Shown in pieces: positions 35,859 to 45,798 of a DNA stretch of 64,000 nucleotides (positions are counted from its first letter, which is position 1; each line of letters begins with the position of its first letter). The position numbers and the translations under genes are program-made. Under the pieces are notes generated by a model. The model saw nothing but the letters and a program-made list of their open reading frames with translations. It made no database searches and was not told where the DNA came from. Source of the DNA: Apophysomyces variabilis (taxonomy: Eukaryota; Mucoromycota; Mucoromycetes; Mucorales; Mucoraceae); NCBI GenBank assembly GCA_002749535.1, contig MZZL01000035.1, positions 31,818 through 95,817 on the forward strand. Direction: 5' to 3'.

Positions 35859-36300
35859 TCATGACCTTTTTTTTCCCTACTGCCAACTTCTTTCTGGTAT
35901 TGCTTATATAGTCTTTTCTTTCCTCTTTTTTCTTTTCTTCCTTTTTCTCTATTCTTTTATTGTTATTTTTTGTTTGACTTATAAAATTATTTTAGTAAAC
36001 TTTGCCTCATCCTTGTTATACTTCTACCTTATAAAGTTGTCACAAGTAACTATATAATGCCCCAATTACATCCTATCACACCAAGCGTCATAGTATCAAA
36101 GGACTATATAGTTATACAGATGAAAGTTGAATTTTATTTAATGACGGTGAGTGCTGCGCTTATCAAAGCATGTCCGCTCTTGCCTGGTCAGAAAAAAGAA
36201 AGGGAAATGAAAAAACCCTGACATGGCAGCAGGGAAAAAAGGAAGGAGGGTGTAGGAAAAAGTTACAGATGAAGGGAAGGGTAGGGAGATGTCGAGGTAG

Positions 36301-38237
36301 CTAGTCGGAATTGATCCAGTGTAAAAAGTTTTGGATAATGAGAATGTCAGAAGTGAGATGACAGTCAGTATGGGAGCTATCAGGGTGGCAAGCCTGATCA
36401 ATTTCTGTTAAGATCTGTTGAAGTAATGGCCAAGTGCGACTCCAATACAATCGCTGCTGTGGGAGACGAGGTGCTTTGTGAGGGAGGCGATTGAGTATGG
36501 TAGAGATTGGGTCATGGATTGTTGAGGGCACTTGGAGGCAAGAATGAGTATCAAAGCAGTAGATAAAGTGGTTGCGACTGGTATGGCCATGTCTGCAATG
36601 GGGACAGGATCTCAGCTTTCCCCCAGGCATCCAACCTAAACGCCAGCGAGTGCACCGGCTACGTTCCATGTAGGTCATAGGGATCCAGGTAATAGGATCT
36701 ATACCTAATAAGGGTCGACAGGCAGTCAACAGTACTGCATTATTTCCTGATCAGCTTAAGGATAGGTTTTCAGAGTGGAAAGTATAGAACAGGGCATGGA
36801 GATCAGAGGCATTAGGATTGCTTGTTTGAGTAGTAAGACGGGTCCATAATGCTGTTTGCTGCAGCTTGGACCAGTGACTGGTGGAATAGTTAGTGAGGTG
36901 TGCGATAACCATTGCAAGTAAGGTATCATCAGGTAAAAGGTGTGCTCGTAGCACAAATTTAGCCTGTAGATAAGCTACATGTTCAGCCATTGACGGGAGG
37001 TTGGTCAAATGCTGCATAACGCTAGTGGAAGCAGAGCAGTGAGATCCATAACAGAGGCGAAGACACTGTGCCTGAGTCAATTCCAGGAGAGCAAGTTGGG
37101 CGAAGGTGAATTTCGTAATTGCAAGACCATACTCTAGTTTGGGGCGTATGAATTGGCGATATAAATGGAAGGACAATAGGCGATTGAAGCCGGAAGCACT
37201 GACGCCAATACTATTTAGTATGCGCATACTATAGAGAGCACCGGTACTATTCTGCTGTATTAAATGGATAGGGTCAATGGCACCTGTTGAACGAAAAGGG
37301 ATTCCCAAATAGCTGAAGAAATCAGCTTGAGGAAGTTCCTGGTCGTATAATGTGAGCTGAGAAGGTGATGTTGTGGAGCGTTTATCTTGGAAAATGACCA
37401 CGCATTTATCAGGGATCCAACAGTATCCAAGGCTGATGCTATGATCTTCACATGCCTTGAGGAGAGCTGGCATGGTATGCCTCATACCGATTAGCACTAT
37501 GTCATCAGCATATAATAGGCAATTGATGTGTATATCAAGAGGAGGTGGGCCCATAGATATACGAGAGGACAGGCAGATAGGTGGGTTTGCTAAGAGTTGG
37601 TCTTCTGTAGTTCGGAGTAAGGGGGGAGGGAATTGATATAAATGGAATATAGAAAAGGAAAGAGTATAGAGCCTTGAAGGACTCCAGTAGTAGGACGAAA
37701 CCAGCGAGAGGTAGTGTTTAATAGTAGCACTTCTATGAAAACATCATTGAAAAGATTTTTTAGTAGCGTTAATAACAGTGGAGGGCAATGGGGTGCTAGA
37801 GCATTCCAAATGACACGTCGATCAATGGTATCATAGGCTGACTTTATGTCCAAAAAGGCCAGGATCGGCGTTTTACCATATTTTTTCTTATGGAGGGTAC
37901 AAAGTTCTTGAAGGTAGAGTACTTGATCCAGTGAGCTTTGAGATTCGCAGAATCCACCTTAAGCAACATCCAACGGCGGGGAGCTGTCCAGAAGAGATTG
38001 CTGGAGGCATTTTTCCAGAATTTTATGAAGGATAGAAGTCAGACTGATTGGGCGGAAGTTGGCCGGGTCGGTCATGGAACCTTTTTTGTAGATAGGGATC
38101 ACTTGAGCCACGCGCCATGCTTCAGGCATAGTTTCCCATTTCCAGCACAGATGGAACAAATCAGTAAGAACAGGAGCTAGTGGCTCCACAATAGGACGGA
38201 GCATTTCTGCTCGTAAGTGATCAACACCAGGAGCCTT
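36301..38237 (-). pseudogene. LINE ORF2, reverse transcriptase and C-terminal zinc knuckle
   Basis: Continuation of the frame from 45350-45188 across CACTA-A: ...TQAPPRK joins APGVDHLRAEML exactly at the CTT duplication. RT blocks follow: AWRVAQVIPIYKKG and FRPISLTSILHKILEK (38130-38000), FLDIKSAYDTIDR (37850), TTGVLQGSILFPFLYSI (37690) and the catalytic LLYADDIVLIG (37520). A C-terminal CCHC-like motif (CPHCRHGHTSRNHFIYC) sits near 36600-36550. The stop is at 36301-36303. A TAA near 37960 and a frame change near 37620 break it. The protein copies RNA into DNA at nicked target sites. Confidence 0.9.
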
Positions 38238-38249
38238 CACTACAGTAAC

Positions 38250-38700
38250 AGGATTCACTTAAAGTAGGGAAAGTCTACTGAAAGTAGTGAAAGTCCACTG
38301 AAAACAGTGAAAGTCCACTGAAAGTAGGGAAAGGTTCACTTAAAATAGTGAAAGTTCACTGAAAATAGGGAAAGGTTCACTTAAAGTAAGGAAGATTCAC
38401 TGAAAATAGGGAAGGTCCACTGAAAGTAGTGAAAGTTCACTGAAAATAGGGAAGCGCTCACTTAAAGTAGTGGAACTCCATTGATATTAGGGAAAGGTTC
38501 ACTTAAAGTAGTGAAAGTTCACTGAAAATAGGGAAGCGCTCACTTAAAGTAGTGGAACTCCACTGAAAGTAGGGAAAGGTTCACTTAAAGTAGGGAAGAT
38601 TCACTGAAAATAGGGAAGGTCCACTGAAAGTAGTGAAAGTTCACTGAAAATAGGGAAGTGCTCACTTAAAGTAGTGGAACTCCACTGATATTAGGGATCC
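38250..38700. repeat. Left subterminal array of CACTA-A
   Basis: About 20 units of CACT(T/G)AAAGTAGTG or CACTGAAAATAGGG. They form a higher-order unit of about 80 bp (TTCACTTAAAGTAGTGAAAG, then GGGAAGCGCTCACTTAAAG) repeated about three times between 38330 and 38700. Confidence 0.88.
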
Positions 38701-39261
38701 TTAGTAATGTTTGCAAAGTCATTCGGAAGACCACATATTCATATGACAGGCGACAACTCAATTAGTTGAAAGCATCACTCTTTTCCTTTTTGATCTGGAT
38801 TCAACATGCCCAAAAACTAAACTTGGCTCACTTCTGCTCTTACGGGTACCATATACTCTCAACGTCAGCAGCTAGCTACTGGTAGTAACCCTTTGCAGAA
38901 GATAACTGATAAGCTGATGACTATAGTTAACTTTGGCATGCCGTATGTACCAGTGCTGCATAAGATTCTCCAAAATGATAACGTCGACAAACTGTAGTTA
39001 AAGCAAACGTACTGATTACTAGGACTTAAAACGATAATGGACAGTTTTGTCAGAAGTAAGTTTTATAAAACAAAGATGTTCAAGCAATGTCTAATCTATA
39101 AATTCTATACAGTGAAGAAAAACAAAGAAGAGAAATGGAAATTTTTGGGGGTTAGGAAAAGGACAGCAAATGAAAAAAGTAAACAAGGAGAAACAAAACA
39201 AGAGACCCAAGAGGGGGGAAGAGAGCAAAAAATATAGGAATACAGAAGAAAAAAAAAGTGA
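38701..39261. other. 3' non-coding region of TNP2-A
   Basis: No gene. Co-linear with 11401-11948 in CACTA-D. Confidence 0.6.
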
Positions 39262-42200
39262 CTACCCTAAAGAAGCAAGGTTTCCAAACTTGACCGTCTG
39301 GTTCATCTTGCCATAAGGCCAAACAACGTGGAAGCAGTTGTTCGAATCAAGGCTTTGCACCAGTCCAGCTGTGCTTGTCAATCCATCAACGTCAACCACC
39401 CTCAAGACCCCCCTGTCAGACGTGGTTCTGGAAAGCACTGGGAAGTGATTGCTTTGCTGATTCACGTTCTTATAGAAATGGACAACTGCAAGAATTCGTC
39501 TGTCTCCCTGATGCTGGTGGTATACATAGAACTGAGTCTCCCCAAGGAACATCTTATGAATCTCACGGCCAGCGTTGCTAAGGCAATCAAGTTCAGACCT
39601 GTAAATTGCCCATCCAATAACATACAACTGAAACTTACGTTATCCTGGCGATTTCATACAACGCCAACAAATTGCATCGGCTATTGAGTCATGGCGGTTA
39701 TCATGAAGCTTGCTAGAATAAACACAACTGTCCTTCCACACACGGCCTGACGCAAGAAACTGGGAATGCAGTTCTGGAATGACGCTGCGGGGAGTTGCTG
39801 CAGATGTGAATTTGCCTTGGCCGATCCAGAAAGCAGCAAGCAGATTGCAGAATGTATGCCTGTTAACGCCAACGGCTCCTTGGAAGTTTTGCACGTCAGT
39901 TTCTTTATGGTAAGGCTTCCAGATTTGAGGTTCGGTTGAACCTAGTCTTGCAGCAAGATATGAGAGCTCATCATATGCTACAGTTTCCTGCAGTTGTGGA
40001 TGAACCCTCTCTAAGAAGCGGAAGGCGGCGATTCTCTTCATGATGTTGCTGGCGTTGGTTCCTGGTGCTGACATGGAACGGATCATTTTCTTATACAAAC
40101 CGTTAGTGCGTTCCATATACCTTGCAGAGATTGCACGGAGAGGACCAAGGTTGCGCATAGTGGAAGCAATGTGGCAAAGGTAATGCTGGGTAATGGTAAA
40201 CACTGGAGGCTTGAGAGTGGCATTGTTGTTACTGTACTTTTGAAGCAAGAAAGTTTGCCAGTTTGCAATGTTCCTTACAAAAGTAAAAGGTCAGTTTATG
40301 TTTTTATATCTTTTGTATTACTTACCTCTCAATAACATCCAGGTCTGAATCAGTGTACGTCCACTGCAGACACAACTGGCAAGTGACAACAAGATCCATC
40401 ACAGCTTTACGGGTCTCTTCTTCTTCTAAACCTTCCACTACCACCATCGGCACAGCGTACAACAAAAAGTCCAGCCAATCAACTGCCCTGTAATGGCCCG
40501 TGTTTGTTGCAATGTTTTTCCAATGGCCTTGGAACACAACAGGGATTGTTTGACGGGATCGTTCTATGGCCTCACCAATTGCACAGCATGTATTTCGATT
40601 CTTGAGAGTGAATGGATACCGTGCAATGATGTTCCCATGCTTATCCAGTTTGTTGCAACTGAACTTCTCCTTGTCATTTATGAGCATGCTCCAAAGCAAT
40701 CTTCCTAATCTATGTCCCAACAGATGCATCTCATCCAAACTAAAGAAATATGCACCTGTGAACGTGCTCAACGATGTGAATGGAACTGGTGCTTTGATAC
40801 CTTGTTCCTGTTAAGCGTAAGTAATAATTGAAAAAGTTTTTTAGTATATAACGTATGACTTGTGATAGGATCCATCTCACATACCGTATCGCCTTGAGCA
40901 AATTGTTCCCATGGACGTCTTTGGAAGGGTAGCGACAGATCAGGGATGAAGTACATACCGCTGGTTTTTTCTTCTCTGATGAGGCACTGCCGGCAACCAT
41001 AGTAAGAGGAAAAGCTGGTATGGTTGCAGAGGCTGGCAACCGCAGGGATGTCACCAGTGGCAAGAAGTAAATGGACTTTTGCAGCAATCTCACTATCATC
41101 AAGAGTTTTAACGACCAAGCCATTGCGTTCAAGGTCTTGCAGCTCATGAAGGAATGGCCGAAGAAAGGACCAGATACTCTTTGGGGCGCTTGGACCTGGC
41201 GTGATGCCCAACTGAAGCATGTTGCGGTTCTCATAGCTGAAAAGGCAAGGCAACTTGATTAGTTTCGTCATGCAAATTTGTTTAACGTTACCGTTCAGAG
41301 GGGTCAAAGTTGAGAACCACCAGGTGCATTATCGTCAATGAGGTGTTGCTGCTATTAAAAGGTTGGAAACCGTCGACATACAAGGAGAGACCGATGTCAT
41401 AGCTTCCCCTCAATAGCTGCTTCTCATTACGCAGTGATTCATACACTTGGCCGTCAAAGAAGTCCATATATGTTCCGTTGGCATGCTCACGCGAATGGCG
41501 GTAGGAGAGCAACTTATGAGTTTCCTCATCACCCAGCATGAGGGCAAGCTGCTCAGCAACTGGAAGCATGGTCATGCTTTGCACTGGCTTCTTAATGACC
41601 TCGCCATTCGACTGACGTTTATTCAACTCTGTATAACGCGCTTTGCCGCAGTGTGGACACTTCGTCATGTCATCATGGCTCATATACAGAACGCAACCTT
41701 CTGGACAAACGTCGTATATCTTTGGCTCAACGTAATAAGCGTCCTTTACCAATTGTTCAGACAAATGATAGCTCAGAAGTGGTGAATGCGTCATGCTTCA
41801 ATCTATGTCCATTGGTAAGAACATTTAAACAGAATTAGAAAAAGACACACGTACCTGATTGCACAACGTTTAGGAATTTGTTGAAGATCTTTACAATATC
41901 ATTGTATGCTTTACGCGAAACGTTGGACGAAACTGATGTCTTGAACAGCTTTACGCTGAAGCATTCCATATGGGTCCATTGAGCAGTGCGTTTATACTCG
42001 ATTACGCAGGGACGATTCTTGACCGATTCTGCATAGAGTTCTATGGGATCGAAGTAATGGTCGACTATTGCATCTTTTAGTAAGATACCACTGCTGTCAG
42101 TCTACTTACAATTATCGGTTTCTATTGCTCTCTCTATTTCATCAAGAACTTCAGATGGAAAGTTGATGCAATTGCCTTCTTCAGTTTCTGATTCATTAGA

Positions 42201-42512
42201 TGAAGTCTCATCATCTAAATGATCATCTGCCAGAGTGTCCAAGGCTTGAATCCGTTCGATTAATGCGGTGTGATCATCGTCAATGTCTTCAGTGTAGCTG
42301 TCAACATCCTATATGGAAACCAAAGCAAGGTTAGTACATATTATGACTGATCGGCATATACTACTTACCATAGATTCATCGTTGACGGAAACAAGCCTGA
42401 TCAGATCCTTTTCATGCTTTATGAAACATGCTTTCAGATGACGGTTGTATTTGTTTTTGTTGGTAAAGGTAATTTTGCAAGTGTTGCATGTAGTGATAGT
42501 TGGGAGGGTCAT
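39262..42512 (-). pseudogene. TNP2-type CACTA transposase, CACTA-A, nearly intact
   Basis: ATG 42512, about nine exons with GT-AG introns. Exon 1 has a C2HC finger (TCNTCKITF, then H and C). An acidic linker follows (42308-42111). The core has YDVCPEGCVLYM with CPHCGKARY, LSLYVDGFQPFN (first Asp, ~41380), LGITPGPSAPKSIWSFLRPF, LLLATGDIPAVASLCNH, YGCRQCLI and YFFSLDEMHLLGHRLGRLLW (second Asp, ~40720). This is the Transposase_21/TNP2 order. C-terminal exons: MERTNGLYKKMI, TEPQIWKPY, GETQFYVYHQ, NLASLG-stop. Most splice joins keep frame (NFDPSE/RYENRN; QGDT/EQGIKA; DVIER/NIANW). Comparison with B1 and D shows a 2-bp insertion near 39680 that shifts the last ~125 codons, and the exon 3-4 junction could not be resolved. 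The product would cut the element ends in the nucleus. Confidence 0.9.
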
Positions 42513-43220
42513 GGTAGATAGGTACAGTAATCTCAAGAAAAAAAATAAAGGTAAGATACAAGAAACGATTAAAACAAAGAGGGCTTATATATATGCATTT
42601 ATTGTAGGAAGATTTTTTTAAACAAGACATCAAATCTATGTTAGATAAGATGATCATTCTTGAACAAGACATCAGATCTAGGTTGGATAAGGTGATCGTT
42701 GTATAATAGCATTATGGAATGATGGATCGATTGCACCATCTTTGGACATTGAAAGATCTACTTGCAGTGTATTGCCTATGCTGCGTGTGTAACAAAAAGC
42801 AATTACTGATTTTGATACCGCCATCATCTATCTCTGCCTGTGCCTTTGACAGATCGCTTTTCTATATTTGGAACGTCATCAATGTAGTACGACCAACGGC
42901 ATCTATGAACAACTGACAAACGCGGTCTTTCATCATCGTTTGCCATCTTTTCTTGTTGATAATCATCTCTATCTCGTTAGATTTCCGCTATCAGCCGTCA
43001 TATCTTGCAATCATTTCAGCATTGTTCATTACGTTCAACTACGATCTTATTATAATCTCTTTGAATTGCGTGATTATCAATTACTTCATCATCAATCAGG
43101 GTTTGTATTGGCCACAACGTTTCGCAGATGATGGGAAGGCTACATATATATATAGCGAACAGTTAAGTGATTGTACTATATCTATTTATTATATCTCTTT
43201 TTTTAAATTTTACAACCGAC
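42513..43220. promoter_or_regulatory. Bidirectional promoter region of CACTA-A
   Basis: A 708-bp intergenic region lies between the divergent start codons of TNP2-A and the companion gene. It contains a TATATATATATAG stretch at about 43142-43155, roughly 65-80 bp before the companion ATG, and ATATATATGCA at about 42586-42597 on the TNP2 side. Imperfect direct repeats around AACAAGACATCA occur at 42620 and 42665. No reading frame there is convincing. Confidence 0.55.
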
Positions 43221-44003
43221 ATGTCTACTACCGCTTCAAACAACAAACGCTCAAGGGAAGATGTGGAATCCCGCATTGTAACCATGCTGATGAAGAAGTT
43301 GCGAGAGGAACTCCCTGACATGATAGAGGCTACTGTGGAAAGGGCGTTCCAAAGACGCGAAGAAAATAGTGCAATTATGGCGAACAGTCAGCAATCGCTA
43401 GGTGTACTTGACATTAGCCTGGACAGCTGGTCAATCCCGCCTATTGTCCATGATATCCCTCCTTCACAGTGCATAAAGAATAACCACTGCTACATTTCTG
43501 AGGAAATAGATGACGCGGTAAAAGCATGGCTAGAAGGGAAGGACCACAAGAAACAAGAGACGAAGGTTTCAGTTGTGAAGAGTCTGAGGTCCCTTATTTT
43601 TGCGCAGAACCCCACGCAACTGGCGCACGTTCTGCAAGCAATCTATGTACTGCTTGGAAAGAAGGCAACTGTCATCGTGGAGCAATTGGAGATGGCGTGC
43701 GGCTTCTCTGCCTGTGATAAGCCCTGGAGTTCGGTGCCTGCTGCCAAGCGTGAGCAGGCTTTCATGACGATGGAGCAAGTTGGGCTTCAAATGGGTGTGC
43801 CTTTGGACCTCTGCGAGAGTAATTGGGGAGCTACTTTTCTCATCACTCGCAGATGGGAAAATGCTTACAATGCTGCAAAGAAGTAAGACAGTTGATTTGA
43901 ATTGTATGATTCATTTATTAAAGTTATTGTTAGGAAAAAGTCTGGAGTGAATGTAACAGCAGCTGATATTCTAGAGCAGACTTTTCTGTCTTTGCTGCTA
44001 TAG
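43221..44003 (+). CDS. Uncharacterised companion protein of CACTA-A, 243 aa, two exons
   Basis: Exon 1 is 43221-43882 and exon 2 is 43934-44003, joined by a 51-nt GT-AG intron, giving 244 codons including the TAG stop. Without splicing it would stop at 43886. The N-terminus is polar and helical (SREDVESRIVTMLMKKLREE). A linker leads to an all-helical C-terminal part with VKAWLEGKDHKKQ, VIVEQLEMACGFSA, the signature VPLDLCESNWGATFLI and RRWENAYNAAKK, then a short tail AADILEQTFLSLLL. No signal peptide, membrane segment or known domain recognised. Copies at 32948-33730 and 2405-3212 share the signature. No nonsense or frameshift is seen, unlike nearly all other genes here. Position beside TNP2 suggests a role in transposition, possibly binding subterminal repeats like plant TNPA; that is inference. 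Confidence 0.8.
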
Positions 44004-44079
44004 TGCTGTGCAGAGGGAGGGGGAAGACAGGGCAGGCGTCACATAGATTAGATAGAAACAAACAGCCAATAAATGCCTT

Positions 44080-44286
44080 TTATTTTCCAATGACAAATTC
44101 GCTCCAGTCTTTTTTTAGTTGCGTACTCTTTTCTTTCACTTTGCTCACTTTTTCTGTTGCTTTACTTTTCTCTTGCCATTGAAACTCTATTTCCCTTATA
44201 GCAAAATGCCTGTAAGTATTCAGTTCTTTTATTCTGTCCGCTAACATTCTATTATATAAAGGACAGCTACTGTAATGCCATATCAC
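44080..44286 (-). CDS. Possible small basic coiled-coil protein in CACTA-A
   Basis: A 68-codon frame rich in Lys/Glu/Gln with heptad-like spacing (RIKELNTYRHFAIREIEFQW, then KVSKVKEKSTQLKKDW). It lies 3' of the companion gene in convergent orientation. No homologous frame is visible in CACTA-B2. It could be a third element gene or a chance frame in untranslated sequence. Confidence 0.3.
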   Translation of the reverse strand: MIWHYSSCPLYNRMLADRIKELNTYRHFAIREIEFQWQEKSKATEKVSKVKEKSTQLKKDWSEFVIGK

Positions 44287-44935
44287 CTAAAGGTTCCAGC
44301 CTGCCATTCCGTTCTGCCTTTCCTTAAGGTCATATGTAAGACGCCGTCTTTCTATACTATTCTTTCTCACTTGTATTATTACTTTAGCATTCGCTTTCCT
44401 AGGGTTTAAATCGTTGGCTCTACTTTTAACACGATTGCGTCATGTTTTTTACAAAGTAATCCGTTCAGGTAAATTAACTTTTCCTATCGGTCATCTCATA
44501 CTTACAGGTAAATTTAGCTTTTCTGTTACATTTTCTTGCTGTCTATTCCACTGTAAGTCTTCTCTTATTCTTAATGGATAGTTGCTTACCTGTTTTTGCG
44601 CTCCTTTTTATTTTAGTCTTCAACCTCGTTGTTGTCTTTTTTACACTGGTAATAACCATGTCCGTATATCGGTATCACTTCTCACACACTTATTAGGCTG
44701 TCCTGTTCCCTGACTTCAGACTTATCGTTGTTTTTACATACTCATCAATCGGTCAACGTTCATATTTGTTTCACAGTTTAAGCATGTGGAAGCAACTGCG
44801 CGATCGTATATATTTATTAGTTGTTAAACCATTCTTTTAGTGTTAGGTAAGTATGGTAATGTAGGGATACACTAGGTATATGTTTATTGTTAGTACAATT
44901 ACTGGGGTCGGTTTATCCAATAAAAGCTATTATTT
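44287..44935. other. Non-coding right flank inside CACTA-A
   Basis: About 650 bp, T-rich, no gene seen. Confidence 0.5.
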
Positions 44936-45187
44936 GCAATCACTACTTTTCACTGTTTTTCCCTACTTTAAGTGATCACTACTTTCAGTGATTTTCCCTA
45001 CTTTTAGTGATCCCTACTTTCAATGGATTTTCCCTACCTGTACAAAAATAGGGATCACTGTTTTCAGTGTTTTTTCCCTACTTTCAGTGATCCCTACTTT
45101 CAGTGGATTTTCCCTACCTGTACAAAAATAGGGATCACTACTTTCAGTAAATTTTCCCTACTTTCAGTGAACCTGGTTACTGTAGTG
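44936..45187. repeat. Right subterminal array and terminus of CACTA-A
   Basis: Units of CACTACTTTCAGTG and TTTTCCCTACTTT in inverted orientation relative to 38250-38700. A segment of about 75 bp with TCCCTACCTGTACAAAAATA occurs twice (45030 and 45105). Ends TACTGTAGTG. Confidence 0.88.
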
Positions 45188-45350
45188 CTTGCGTGGTGGA
45201 GCCTGAGTTATACATTCAGTGACAAGAGCAATGCTAAATAGGCTGTCTGTCATGAAATGACTAGGACTATCAGATAAGGGATCTAAAGAAGGAGGAATCG
45301 GACATATGTTAGTGGCTGGTGCCTGGGAGGTGGTGCACAAGAGGGTTCCT
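45188..45350 (-). pseudogene. LINE ORF2 fragment between CACTA-A and Ty3-2
   Basis: A single open minus-strand frame (QGTLLCTTSQAPATNICPIP ... FSIALVTECITQAPPRK) links the endonuclease part (51175 onward) to the RT part (38237 down). Only 163 bp separate the two insertions. Confidence 0.8.
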
Positions 45351-45773
45351 TGTCATATTTCGACATACACACAGACCAATAAACGTCTTCACATTACCCA
45401 AAGCAGTAATTAAAAGAAGAATAAAGCGGAGATCATAAAAAAGACTTCTTCTTGAACCTGAAGTTGATCTGACACAATAACAGTCTGAAACCTGTTGAAT
45501 AAAGACACAGTCCAGACTCAGGAACTCAGAGATAACCTCTTTACCATGACTAAACGAAAATCTACCATTGGCTATCCCAATGAAAAACTTTTCTTCGTCA
45601 TGAATATGTTTACTGATTGGTTTATTATCTGTGTCAAAGAAACTACGGTCTAATAACCGCTCACAGTATAAATAAGACTTGGAATCTAATCTTAATAAAA
45701 AACTCTTTTCTCGAGTCTCAAGGATTTATTCTTGTTATCCATTTTTTATCTTAAATTTCCCTCAGATTCCACA
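45351..45773 (+). repeat. 5' LTR of Ty3-2
   Basis: 423 bp, followed by only 25 nt of T-rich leader before the gag ATG at 45799. No TGG-type primer-binding site is seen. Confidence 0.94.
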
Positions 45774-45798
45774 TTTTTTTCCTTGAATTCTCATTACT

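Larger units (their letters stand above)
38238..45187. mobile_element. CACTA-A, complete two-gene CACTA transposon, 6950 bp
   Basis: Starts CACTACAGTAACAGG (38238) and ends CCTGGTTACTGTAGTG (45187), a CACTA-type terminal inverted repeat. The 3-bp duplication CTT flanks both ends (38235-38237, 45188-45190), the hallmark of the CACTA superfamily. It interrupts the LINE ORF2. Order: left subterminal array, TNP2 transposase (minus), divergent promoter region, companion gene (plus), right subterminal array. Confidence 0.95.

Noticed and set aside
38250..38700. CRISPR-like array of short repeats
   Set aside because: Spacing is irregular, spacers are themselves repeat variants, and the array lies just inside a CACTA terminus with a mirrored array at the other end. 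It is a subterminal repeat region of a transposon.
39037..39237. 66-codon Lys-rich frame in CACTA-A
   Set aside because: It lies in the 3' non-coding region of TNP2-A, and the homologous region in CACTA-D does not keep the frame.
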